A stretch of DNA of 11,786 nucleotides, taken from Caldifarciminota bacterium (lineage in GTDB: Bacteria; Hydrothermota; Hydrothermia; B15-G9; WFZT01). The notes under the pieces are model-generated. The model ran no database searches, was not told the origin of the DNA, and worked only from the letters and a program-made list of their open reading frames with translations. Positions 1 to 6,879 of this stretch are shown here, in pieces. The stretch lies in assembly GCA_026991055.1 (NCBI GenBank), contig JALXCE010000228.1:1-11786 (forward strand), written 5' to 3'. The position numbers and the translations under genes were made by a program. The stretch's first letter is position 1. The number at the start of each line of letters is the position of its first letter.

Positions 1-2
1 GT

Positions 3-215
3 GACACCTGTTTCGCCCTTATAAAGCCCGAAATTGAGACCATAGACAGCATTTATTTCAAGTTTGATAAAGTGGGCAATCCTCTGGTCATAAAACTCTT
101 TCAGGCCAGAACCACTGTGGGAGTTAGACTCAAAAATTTCAGGACAAAACAAACCCTCCCCGACTCCCTCTTCGAAATAAAACCACCTGAGGGATTCCAG
201 ACGATTAATTTTTAA
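3..215 (+). CDS. lolA: LolA-like outer-membrane lipoprotein carrier, C-terminal part
   Basis: This frame is open from the left edge and ends at TAA 213-215, giving the last 70 residues of a protein whose start lies outside the window. The ending, with LPDSLFEIKPPEGF followed by QTINF, matches the LolA pattern in which a beta-strand segment is followed by D-x-x-x-F-x-x-x-P-P-x-G and a short hydrophobic tail. The preceding stretch (ETIDSIYFKFDKVGNPLVIKLFQ) fits the paired strands of the LolA half-barrel. LolA family members carry lipoproteins across the periplasm from the LolCDE complex to the outer membrane, which implies a diderm cell. The identification rests only on this C-terminal third, so a related LolA-fold lipoprotein remains possible. 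No terminator is visible just after the stop. Confidence 0.7.
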   Translation, partial: DTCFALIKPEIETIDSIYFKFDKVGNPLVIKLFQARTTVGVRLKNFRTKQTLPDSLFEIKPPEGFQTINF

Positions 216-284
216 ATCCCTTGTGCAGTACAAAAGCAGTGGGGAATAGGTATCTTCTCGAGATCGGAATTTTTCAATCTACGA

Positions 285-574
285 CTTAATCCCTAACTCC
301 GGAATTTTTAAGTAATAAAGATATCCAATTACTTGAACATGTTTCGTGTTTCCATAGAGAATTCAACTTATATGCAGTTTTTTGATAGCTCAATCTGGAC
401 GTTGTTATCTATTACTTATTAAGTAATAAGAAATGTAACACTAATTACTGCCAAAGGGTAGGCACAAATAATTCGCTTTTTGCTGAAAAATAACCACAAA
501 AGTTGTTAATATTTTAAGGTCAAAAAATCTTTGAGATAAAATATTACTTAATTTGTACGGAGTTAGGGTTTAAG
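285..574. repeat. 290-bp element with imperfect 33-bp terminal inverted repeats
   Basis: The left arm at 285-317 and the reverse complement of the right arm at 542-574 match at 27 of 33 positions. They share the blocks CCCTAACTCCG and TAAGTAATA. The core contains a 9-bp perfect palindrome around one central base (410-428, TATTACTTA-T-TAAGTAATA). The motif AAGTAAT or its complement ATTACTT recurs at 310-316, 329-334 (partial), 411-417, 421-427 and 543-549. The size, AT-richness and lack of a gene resemble a MITE or a decayed mobile element, but no target-site duplication is evident to me. A regulatory DNA-binding cluster is the alternative. Confidence 0.5.
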
Positions 575-637
575 TGTAAACATATATCAGGACTTGACAG
601 AATGGTGAAATTTAGAAATTGAAATTTTTCAATATGT

Positions 638-677
638 GCCCCTCTCCTAACCTTTTCCCACAGGTATTTAGGCGGGG
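638..677. repeat. Degenerate copy of a dispersed intergenic repeat
   Basis: The sequence CCCCTCTCCT, followed by a C/T-rich gap and then GTATTTAGGCGGGG, closely resembles bases 4078-4119 (CCCCTCTCCT, gap, GTATTTATGCGGGG). The second copy still folds into a 12-bp hairpin, while this one has lost most of its pairing. It appears to be a decayed member of the same family. Confidence 0.45.
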
Positions 678-852
678 ATAGAAATTTCCTGGTGTGGAGG
701 GTTGCCAGGTTCCTTGATATCAATCACTTTATCCGGACTAAATTTTCCATTTCGAAGATGATTTCCTTACGTGTAGATTCACTTAACTTCATCCAACGGG
801 CCTGTGATTGTTGGTGATGGATGATTTGGGGAGGGAATTCTTTTAATGAAAT

Positions 853-881
853 GGGGGCGCGCCGCGAAGCGGCGCGCCCCC
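853..881 (-). terminator. Stable GC hairpin, likely terminator of the atpD-rpmA unit
   Basis: A perfect 13-bp stem (853-865 with 869-881), all G and C, closes a 3-base loop. It begins 25 bases past the rpmA stop in the direction of leftward transcription. On the minus strand it is followed by ATTTCATT, a weak T-rich tail. The plus-strand apex reads GCGAAGC, a sequence known to form an exceptionally stable DNA mini-hairpin. No gene on the other strand ends close by, so it most likely serves rpmA. Confidence 0.6.
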
Positions 882-906
882 CATTCCCATTAACCTTCAC
901 ACCTTT

Positions 907-1158
907 CTATTCTGGATAAACCGAAACAAATATCCTGTTCTTTCTCTTCTCAAATTTCACGACTCCATCTGTCAGGGCAAAGAGGGTGTCGTCACTACCT
1001 CTACCCACATTGTACCCTGGATGAAACTTGGTTCCGCGCTGACGGACAAGTATGTTACCAGCTTTAACAAACTGTCCCTCGTATCTTTTAACACCAAGTC
1101 TCTTTGAAATGGAGTCTCTTCCATTCTTTGTACTACTCTGTCCCTTCTTGTGAGCCAT
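907..1158 (-). CDS. rpmA: Large ribosomal subunit protein bL27
   Basis: The 83-residue product begins MAHKKGQSSTKNGRDS and contains the family signature around VRQRGTKFHPGYNVGRG, so it is a complete bL27 of normal length. In the ribosome the basic N-terminal tail reaches the peptidyl-transferase centre and the globular part sits on 23S rRNA near the tRNA acceptor ends. The start at 1158 is preceded by a strong ribosome site, GGAGGTG (minus strand, about 1167-1173), placed 8 bases from the ATG. It lies 17 bases after the V-ATPase subunit D stop, so the two are very probably cotranscribed. bL27 is usually encoded with rplU (bL21); here neither rplU nor obg is adjacent. There is no N-terminal extension of the kind that needs cleavage in Firmicutes. 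Confidence 0.97.
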   Translation of the reverse strand: MAHKKGQSSTKNGRDSISKRLGVKRYEGQFVKAGNILVRQRGTKFHPGYNVGRGSDDTLFALTDGVVKFEKRKNRIFVSVYPE

Positions 1159-1175
1159 TTCTAATTCACCTCCAT

Positions 1176-1811
1176 TTACTTTCTGCCCATTTTAACCTTT
1201 TTGGATTTTAATCTCTTTAATCTAAATTTGTCTTCCCTTTCACGGTCTTCAAGGACCTGACGGATAAATTTTACCTGAGCCTTTAAGTCTGGAATCAACC
1301 TCTCCTCTAAAGCATTTACCCTTCTTGTGGTTTTCTTTATCTCTCCACCAAGCTTCTTTAGCTTGATCTCCATGGGAGCCATTCTAACAATTAGATTCAC
1401 GATATTTTCAAAGGCCTCAGCAGTAAGATCAATCCTCGAAGTAATTGAAAGCGGAGAGTATCCGCGCTCGAGGATGCTTCTCCTCATCTCTGCGCCTTCG
1501 ATACTGGGAAGTTTCACACCCCAGACCCTTTTCTCTTCTACCTTCAGGATGTATTCGCGCTTTGTGGCAAGTGCAGCGGATTCGAGCTTTTCTGCTCCAT
1601 CTATTCCAAGTGCAATGGCAAGGACCGACATCGCTTTCTTGAGATTCTCGTCAAGCTCTTTTCTGTCTTTAAGAATGGGCTTAATCAGGTCCATAAATTC
1701 ACGGAGGAGTGCATCCCTCTTATTTTTCAAAAGAGATGCACCCTGCTGGGCAATCTTTATCTGCCTCTTCCTTATAAGAAGATTCATCCGGGTCGGACTA
1801 ACTTCACTCAT
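1176..1811 (-). CDS. atpD: V/A-type ATPase subunit D (central stalk)
   Basis: This 211-residue, highly charged, helix-rich protein matches V/A-ATPase subunit D. The N-terminus has SPTRMNLLIRKRQIKIAQQG followed by LLKNKRDAL, the family's first long helix, and the C-terminus has the RVNALEERLIPDL segment of the second coiled-coil helix. Length is typical (about 200-220). Subunit D forms the rotating central shaft with subunit F and couples ATP synthesis or hydrolysis in the A3B3 head to ion flow through the membrane ring. ATG 1811 is chosen because the family's SPTR motif follows at once. No clear Shine-Dalgarno site precedes it, so initiation may be near-leaderless. The other V-ATPase subunits are not in this window; upstream is a gene-free region and downstream is rpmA. 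The symbol atpD (also ntpD) must not be confused with F-type subunit beta. Confidence 0.93.
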   Translation of the reverse strand: MSEVSPTRMNLLIRKRQIKIAQQGASLLKNKRDALLREFMDLIKPILKDRKELDENLKKAMSVLAIALGIDGAEKLESAALATKREYILKVEEKRVWGVKLPSIEGAEMRRSILERGYSPLSITSRIDLTAEAFENIVNLIVRMAPMEIKLKKLGGEIKKTTRRVNALEERLIPDLKAQVKFIRQVLEDREREDKFRLKRLKSKKVKMGRK

Positions 1812-1820
1812 GGCCCTATA

Positions 1821-1849
1821 AAGTTAATGTAAATAGCCTCACATGTCAA
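1821..1849 (-). promoter_or_regulatory. Possible promoter of atpD-rpmA
   Basis: Reading leftward, a consensus TTGACA (1849-1844) is followed after 17 bases by TAACTT (1826-1821), which is only a 3-of-6 match to the -10 consensus. Transcription would start within a few bases of ATG 1811. This would fit the absence of a ribosome site there but makes the call uncertain. Confidence 0.3.
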
Positions 1850-1856
1850 TTTACAA

Positions 1857-1986
1857 TGAGCTTGTTCGAAAATTCCCCCCCTCCTCTCCTCCCCCCACGC
1901 ACTCTGTGCGTGGGGGGAGGAATAAGGTGGGGGGGTAAATTTTTCCTCAAAAATCAAAGAATTTGAGATTTTTCCAAACAGACTCA
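1857..1986. repeat. 130-bp hairpin element with inverted ends
   Basis: The left end TGAGCTTGTTCGAAAATT (1857-1874) is echoed in inverted form at 1969-1986 (complement TGAGTCTGTTTGGAAAAA). Inside is a perfect 15-bp hairpin (1888-1902 with 1906-1920, loop TCT), flanked by further C-runs and G-runs. A related, longer structure lies at 3944-4158 with similar ends. The layout is that of a small non-autonomous, MITE- or REP-like intergenic element. It lies between the atpD start and the end of the MBL gene, where a hairpin could also help stop leftward transcription. The remaining gene-free bases 1987-2158 show no structure I can name. Confidence 0.5.
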
Positions 1987-2158
1987 TATATAATGATCGC
2001 GATTAATAGCTTTTGGAAATTTTTGGCTAATCTTTCCTCGAGAGTCAAGAACAAGTTTTAAAAATTCACAAGGGTAAATCCTTATTGAGTTTCAAGATAC
2101 CGAGGTCAATTTACCAGATGTTTGATTACGCTTTGTGCACAGCTAAACTTCTCGAAAA

Positions 2159-3547
2159 TCAGAGCTCCATTTCTTCGAGGTATTCGGGTATGTGGATTTT
2201 TTTACCCTTTGATTTCAGGATTTCTCCAAAGGCTTCAGTGGATTCAGGCTCACCATGAACAAGAATGTAGGTAGGATTCTCAAACCTGCTTGCCCAATCG
2301 AGAAGTCCATCCTGCCCGGCGTGAGATGAGAAACCGTTTATTGTGTAAATCTTTGCCCTTACCTGTACTTCCTCTCCGTATATGGTAACCCTGTCCCTGC
2401 CCTCGATGATTTCTCTCCCAAGCGTTCCCTTTGCCTGATAACCGACGAACACAACACTCGATTCTTTTCTCCAGAGGTTATGTTTCAAATGATGTTTTAT
2501 CCTTCCACCTGTACACATTCCAGAGCCGGCTATGATAATTGCCCCCGAGGTTATGTTGTTTATTTTCTTAGATTCTTCAACTGATCTTGTGAATTTCAGA
2601 CCCGGAAATGCAAATGGGTCTTTGTGCTCTTTTAGTAGCTCTCTTGCCTCATCATCATAGCACTCAGGATGTGCCTTGAAAATTCTTGTTGCCGAGATGG
2701 CAAGTGGAGAATCCAGAAAGACCTGAGTGTCATGAGGTAAAATTCCCTGCTCGTGAAACTCTCTCAGGTAATAAAGAATATCCTGGGCTCGCTCAAGGGC
2801 AAATGAGGGTATCACGACATTTCCACCGCGGGCAAAGGTGTCGAGAATGGCCTCCTTTAGCTCCTCAACGGATTCCTTTATGGATTTATGAACCCGGTTG
2901 CCGTATGTAGTTTCCATCATGACGTAGTCGGCATCTTTCATCACCGGGGCGTCAGGGTCTCTCACAATTGGCTTGTCGTAGTTGCCGAGATCGCCTGAGA
3001 AAACGAATTTGGGGCCATTTTTAAATTTCATCTCTACAAATGCGGAGCCAAGGATATGACCTGCATCCCTGAATGTAATTTCGACACTGTCAAAGAGGGT
3101 AAAAGTTTCACCATACCCGGGAACCTTTGTGAAATGTTTCAGGGACATAACAGCATCTGAAACGTCATAAAGTGGTTCCACCGGTGGCAGACCGCGTCTT
3201 TCATTTCTCTTTGTCAGCGCATAGGCTTCTTCTTCCTGGAGTTTGGCAGAATCGAGGAGCATGATAGAAGCGATGTCTCGAGTGGCAGAAGTTGTGATAA
3301 TTTCCCCGTTGAATCCTTCTGCTACAATCCTCGGAATCATGCCAATATGGTCAAGATGTCCGTGAGTAACTACAATATAGTCAATTTCTGATGGGTCAAA
3401 TGGGAGCTCATTGTAATTTCTCTCTTCTATTTCATGGGGTCCCTGAAACATCCCTGATTCGAGGATGAATTTCTTTCCGTCAATATCAAAGAGGTACATG
3501 GAGCCGGTAACTGTCCCTGCGGCCCCGAGGAATTTAATCTTTACCAT
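2159..3547 (-). CDS. Beta-CASP metallo-beta-lactamase-fold RNase
   Basis: The 462-residue protein has the GTVTGS opening typical of the bacterial and archaeal CPSF73-like (RNA-metabolising MBL) family. It carries zinc-binding motif II as H62-x-H64-x-D66-H67, motif III in DAGHILGSA and motif IV in SGDLG. The beta-CASP part follows, with ETTYG, PSFALERAQ, a histidine in GFSSHAGQ, and VHGE near the C-terminus. Family members are zinc-dependent endo- or 5'-3' exoribonucleases acting in RNA maturation or decay in the cytoplasm. Length is typical and no KH domain is fused. Motif I, often DCG, reads ESG (E30), which is conservative. The start at 3547 has AAAGGAG about 7 bases upstream and overlaps the end of the preceding small gene by 14 bases, so translation is probably coupled. 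The precise substrate cannot be told. Confidence 0.92.
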   Translation of the reverse strand: MVKIKFLGAAGTVTGSMYLFDIDGKKFILESGMFQGPHEIEERNYNELPFDPSEIDYIVVTHGHLDHIGMIPRIVAEGFNGEIITTSATRDIASIMLLDSAKLQEEEAYALTKRNERRGLPPVEPLYDVSDAVMSLKHFTKVPGYGETFTLFDSVEITFRDAGHILGSAFVEMKFKNGPKFVFSGDLGNYDKPIVRDPDAPVMKDADYVMMETTYGNRVHKSIKESVEELKEAILDTFARGGNVVIPSFALERAQDILYYLREFHEQGILPHDTQVFLDSPLAISATRIFKAHPECYDDEARELLKEHKDPFAFPGLKFTRSVEESKKINNITSGAIIIAGSGMCTGGRIKHHLKHNLWRKESSVVFVGYQAKGTLGREIIEGRDRVTIYGEEVQVRAKIYTINGFSSHAGQDGLLDWASRFENPTYILVHGEPESTEAFGEILKSKGKKIHIPEYLEEMEL

Positions 3548-3800
3548 CAGTTTCTCCTTTTTCCACTTTGTTTTTAAGTTCCATTAGATTTTTGTGAGTG
3601 TCGATAATAACAAGGGTGATTTCGGAAAAGAAATAGAAAAACACAAAGATAATAAAGCCGTAAAAAAGGGTGAAGATAAAGAAAGAGGTCCCAAATTTTG
3701 ATATGCTTGCAAATCCACCGGCAACAACGATGGCAGATAGAATCCAGGCGAGATACTTGAAGATGCGGGAAATAGTTATGAGTGTTGAGTATTGATTCAT
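3534..3800 (-). CDS. Small membrane protein, two predicted helices, unknown function
   Basis: The 88-residue product starts at ATG 3800. A longer reading frame exists, but its extra codons would be translated from the tRNA-Arg gene and are rejected. Residues about 12-30 (IFKYLAWILSAIVVAGGFA) and 36-60 (a Phe/Ile-rich stretch) are two hydrophobic segments, followed by a charged cytosolic-looking tail (HKNLMELKNKVEKGETDGKD). It resembles widespread small uncharacterised proteins that have two transmembrane helices and a short tail containing an acidic/Asn motif. No Shine-Dalgarno site precedes the ATG; only 12 bases separate it from the tRNA 3' end. It overlaps the following RNase gene by 14 bases, so both are likely on one transcript. 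No function can be assigned. Confidence 0.7.
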   Translation of the reverse strand: MNQYSTLITISRIFKYLAWILSAIVVAGGFASISKFGTSFFIFTLFYGFIIFVFFYFFSEITLVIIDTHKNLMELKNKVEKGETDGKD

Positions 3801-3812
3801 AAAATAAAGGAG

Positions 3813-3886
3813 CGCGCCCGGAGGGACTCGAACCCCCAACCAGCGGATTAGAAATCCGCTGCTCTATCCTGTTGAGCTACGGGCGC
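3813..3886 (-). tRNA. tRNA-Arg, anticodon UCU
   Basis: A complete 74-base cloverleaf reads leftward. It has a 7-bp acceptor stem GCGCCCG/CGGGCGC with discriminator G, a 4-bp D stem GCTC/GAGC, a 5-bp anticodon stem GCGGA/TCCGC and loop TTTCTAA (anticodon TCT, plus-strand 3850-3852), a 5-base variable loop and a T arm with TTCGAGT. CCA is not encoded. The tRNA decodes AGA and possibly AGG. It stands first in a leftward unit, with a small membrane-protein gene beginning 12 bases after it. Confidence 0.96.
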
Positions 3887-3906
3887 ACCTGTCAAAGAGC
3901 CTTATA

Positions 3907-3935
3907 ATTTTACATTTCAAGCCCCCTTTTTTCAA
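3907..3935 (-). promoter_or_regulatory. Promoter of the tRNA-Arg / membrane protein / RNase unit
   Basis: Leftward, TTGAAA (3935-3930) is followed after exactly 17 bases by TAAAAT (3912-3907), each a 5-of-6 match to the vegetative consensus. The start point would fall near 3900, about 14 bases ahead of the tRNA 5' end, as expected for a tRNA promoter. Confidence 0.55.
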
Positions 3936-3943
3936 TCACAGGG

Positions 3944-4158
3944 GAGCCCGCTCGAAAATTCATTCTCAATATCTACATTTGAGAAACAACTGAACCCGAG
4001 TTTTCCTCCCCCACTTGCTTTACAAGTGGGGGAGGGTTTTGGGAGGGGCGCTTGAAAAATTAAAATTTAAGATGTTGCCCCTCTCCTTTTATCCTCTCCC
4101 CGCAAGTATTTATGCGGGGAGAGGAGTATTTTGCGGTTGGGAATATTCGAATAAGCTC
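3944..4158. repeat. 215-bp element with two hairpins and inverted ends
   Basis: The left end (3944-3961, GAGCCCGCTCGAAAATTC) and the inverted right end (4141-4158, complement GAGCTTATTCGAATATTC) match at 13 of 18 positions. Both resemble the ends of the element at 1857-1986. Inside are a perfect 13-bp hairpin (4005-4017 with 4023-4035, loop CTTTA) and a perfect 12-bp hairpin (4093-4104 with 4113-4124, loop of 8). The region around 4078-4119 is also related to 638-677. I see no coding frame. The rest of the gap 3887-4326 holds only the flanking promoters. Confidence 0.5.
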
Positions 4159-4270
4159 ATCACATGTGAGGGGCAAGTTTTTCGTTTACATTCCTATATG
4201 TGACCATTTTTATTTTTATTGAACTTGTGTGGGATGGTATCCAAAGTTTCAAAGAATCCCCTTGATTTTG

Positions 4271-4299
4271 TTTACAATTTGAGGGTGTTGTGTTAAACT
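4271..4299 (+). promoter_or_regulatory. Likely promoter of the nuoGIBD operon
   Basis: TTTACA (4271-4276), a 17-base spacer and TAAACT (4294-4299) are preceded by a TGT extended -10 element at 4291-4293. Transcription would begin around 4306, leaving a short leader with the ribosome site AGGTGAGG (4314-4321), 5 bases before ATG 4327. Confidence 0.45.
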
Positions 4300-4326
4300 T
4301 ACCTAAAATTTCCAGGTGAGGAAAAG

Positions 4327-6879
4327 ATGCCTAAGTTTACATTAAATGGAAGGGAAATCGAGTTTAAACCAGGAGAAACAATCCTTCAGGTTGCATGGAG
4401 GGAAGGGATCAAGATACCGGTTTTCTGCTATCACCCACATTTGCCGGTCTACGCAGGCTGTCGCATGTGTCTTGTTGAAGTGGAACTTCGTGGAAGAAAA
4501 GGATTGCTGCCTTCGTGTGCCACTCAGATAGCCGAAGGAATGGTTGTAAACACCGAGACCGAAGAGGTGAGAAAGGCAAGGCGTGGCCAGATTGAATTCT
4601 TACTGCTGTCTCACCCACTCGAATGTCCTACTTGTGATGCAGGTGGTGAATGTGACTTGCAAAACCTCACCTTTATCTATGGGCCAACGAAGTCTCGGTA
4701 CACATTCGAGAAGACCGAGAAGAAAAAGGTTAAAGCTCATCCATACTTGGAGCTCTATCCCAATAGGTGCATTTTATGTAACAGATGTGTGAGTTTTTAT
4801 CAAGAAATTTCCGCTAACGATGACTGGGGTGCATTTGGAAGGGGTCACACGATGCGAGTAGGGCCCTATAGAGACAAAATCCTTGATAGCGAATTTTCTG
4901 GTAATATGATCGAGGTTTGCCCGCTGGGAGCAATTACGGGCAGGGATTATAGATTTAAATCCCGTCCATGGGAGCACAAAATCTTTAATAGCATCTCACC
5001 GCACGATTCCATTGGGGCAAATATAAAAGTTTATGCAAGAGTTGGAGGAAAGTACTCTCGTGGCCACATTGTTGAGGGTGGGGTAAGGGGGGAGAATCAC
5101 GAAATTTTAAGAGTTAATATGAGGCCCAACTATGATGTAAACGATCCCTGGATTGATGACAGAACAAGGTTTATTCACAGTTATGTTAATTCCACTGAGA
5201 GAATCACCCAGCCTTTAATAAAGAGAGAGGGTGAATTCAAAGAGACGGACTGGAATGAGGTTATTCGATTTGTAGCCGACAAGCTTATGGAAATTCGCGA
5301 GGAATCAGGCCCTGAATCTATTGCCGCTCTGGCAGGTGGACGTGGCTCAAACGAGTCGGCTTACCTCTTTGCAAAACTCTTAAAAGATGTCCTTGGCTCG
5401 AAAAACATTGACGTAAGATTTCCAAGACCTGATCTGGCAAATGGAGACCCTGTGTTTGAGGTTTTAAACGCCTCGGCATCCAGTGCCAGATTAAAGGATG
5501 TTGATGTTGCAGAAAACATCGTCGTTTTCGGTACTGAGATAAAAGAGACTCATCCGATTGTTGGTTTGAGACTTGTCAGGGCAAGAAAGAAGGGCTCGAA
5601 AATTTTCTATTTCGGTAAGTGGTCGGGTAAGCCTGAGAAGAGGTGGGCTACAGAAACCTATCACTATGACGTGCTGGGCGAGGAGATGGCCGCTCTTGCG
5701 ATTTTAAAGGCGGCAAGTCTCAAAAAAGAGATACCTGTTGAGGGACTTGAGAATGTTTCTCTGGATGAGCTTGTAAAGAAAGCCGGCCTTTCGCGTGAGT
5801 GGGTCGAGAAGGCCGTAAATGAATATACTATATTTATATATAACGATGCCCTATCATACACTGCCCAGAAGGCCCTTGCTCAGGCCGCCGTTTTGCTTAA
5901 AGGGAAAGTGTTGCTTTTGAGAAGTGCGCCTAATGGTCAGGGGTTTATTGATATGGGGGTAAGTCCTGTATTAAAAGCCGGCCAGAAATTAGAGCCTGTC
6001 AGAGGATATACCACAATTGAAATAATTGAAAGGGCAAAGAAAGGCGAGATAAAAGCCCTGATTCTTTATAACGTTGATCCGCTTATTGAGTATCCGGCAA
6101 AAGAAGAAGTTCTGGATGCCATTAAAAATATCGACTTTATCGTTGTTTTAGATTCTTTCTGGAGTGAAGTTACTGGATATGCCAATGCTGTACTACCCCT
6201 CGCATTAAGTTTTGAGGAGGATGGTAGCTATACGAATACAGAGGGGAGAGTACAGTGGGCAGAAAAGGCTATACCTGATTATGCTATGGCACGTCCTGCC
6301 TGGGAAATTTTTGATGAGCTTATTTCTACTATAACAGGCAAGTCTGGCTTTAACAGTGTAAAAGAAGTGACCGAGAAGATTTTTGAAGAGGTAGAACCCT
6401 ATCAGGGGTTAAGTCTACCCCTGTGTAAGACGTTTGAGGAACCTTATCCAGACGAGATTCCCTCTTTACATAATATTAAAAAGGTTTACAGCTATCCTCT
6501 TGTAAAATACCCGTTTGAGGAAAAGGGTGTTAGCTTCGAGGTCCCTGAAAAACAGGAAAAGTCTGACGGTTACATACTCGTTCTTTCCAATCATATTTAT
6601 AAAACTGTTTACACGCTCAGAAGTGAAGATGCTGAAGCACTTATCCCTTATAAGGTTGTGGAAATGCACCCTGAGGCGATGAAAAAAGAAGGAATAGAGG
6701 AAAGCGCGCTTCTGATTGGTCCGAGAAACGAAGAGTACGAAGTGGTTGTTAAAGCGAATAAAAATTTGCCCGAAAATGTCATCCGTGTCTTTGGACCGTT
6801 CCTTGACTATGGACTAAACAGTCTCATTGATTTTAACGGTATTGGCAAGGCAAAAGTTGCTCAGCCTGTTAGGAGGTAA
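4327..6879 (+). CDS. nuoG: NADH-quinone oxidoreductase subunit G
   Basis: The 850-residue protein carries an N-terminal ferredoxin domain with C34, C45, C48 and C64 (2Fe-2S cluster N1b). H96, C100, C103 and C109 follow (4Fe-4S N5), then C148, C151, C154 and C198 (N4). The remainder is a molybdopterin-oxidoreductase-like domain, which in complex I is structural. In the N7 region, where some bacterial NuoG have four cysteines, the aligned residues are S224, D227, A231 and D277, so N7 cannot form. NuoG sits in the peripheral arm and carries electrons from the NADH module toward NuoI and NuoB. It opens an operon in which all four genes overlap: its TAA shares one base with the nuoI ATG. The spacing of its ribosome site supports ATG 4327. 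It lacks any twin-arginine or other export signal, as expected. Confidence 0.95.
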   Translation: MPKFTLNGREIEFKPGETILQVAWREGIKIPVFCYHPHLPVYAGCRMCLVEVELRGRKGLLPSCATQIAEGMVVNTETEEVRKARRGQIEFLLLSHPLECPTCDAGGECDLQNLTFIYGPTKSRYTFEKTEKKKVKAHPYLELYPNRCILCNRCVSFYQEISANDDWGAFGRGHTMRVGPYRDKILDSEFSGNMIEVCPLGAITGRDYRFKSRPWEHKIFNSISPHDSIGANIKVYARVGGKYSRGHIVEGGVRGENHEILRVNMRPNYDVNDPWIDDRTRFIHSYVNSTERITQPLIKREGEFKETDWNEVIRFVADKLMEIREESGPESIAALAGGRGSNESAYLFAKLLKDVLGSKNIDVRFPRPDLANGDPVFEVLNASASSARLKDVDVAENIVVFGTEIKETHPIVGLRLVRARKKGSKIFYFGKWSGKPEKRWATETYHYDVLGEEMAALAILKAASLKKEIPVEGLENVSLDELVKKAGLSREWVEKAVNEYTIFIYNDALSYTAQKALAQAAVLLKGKVLLLRSAPNGQGFIDMGVSPVLKAGQKLEPVRGYTTIEIIERAKKGEIKALILYNVDPLIEYPAKEEVLDAIKNIDFIVVLDSFWSEVTGYANAVLPLALSFEEDGSYTNTEGRVQWAEKAIPDYAMARPAWEIFDELISTITGKSGFNSVKEVTEKIFEEVEPYQGLSLPLCKTFEEPYPDEIPSLHNIKKVYSYPLVKYPFEEKGVSFEVPEKQEKSDGYILVLSNHIYKTVYTLRSEDAEALIPYKVVEMHPEAMKKEGIEESALLIGPRNEEYEVVVKANKNLPENVIRVFGPFLDYGLNSLIDFNGIGKAKVAQPVRR

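Larger units (their letters stand above)
216..906. other. Gene-free stretch with inverted repeats and a GC hairpin
   Basis: No convincing coding frame was found on either strand across these 691 bases. The stretch is AT-rich in its first half. It holds a 290-bp element bounded by inverted repeats (285-574), a degenerate copy of a dispersed intergenic repeat (about 638-677) and the terminator hairpin of the leftward rpmA unit (853-881). Bases 690-850 show nothing beyond weak, short self-complementarity. Confidence 0.6.

Noticed and set aside
1327..1821. 164-residue plus-strand frame
   Set aside because: It lies antisense to V/A-ATPase subunit D, whose family match is clear, and has Ser/Phe-rich shadow composition.
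3801..3839. N-terminal extension of the small membrane protein (MGVRVPPGALL...)
   Set aside because: These codons are the tRNA-Arg 3' half read as protein, a known annotation artefact; ATG 3800 is used instead.
4015..4203. 62-residue plus-strand frame before nuoG
   Set aside because: It runs through the two intergenic hairpins of a repeat element and resembles no protein.
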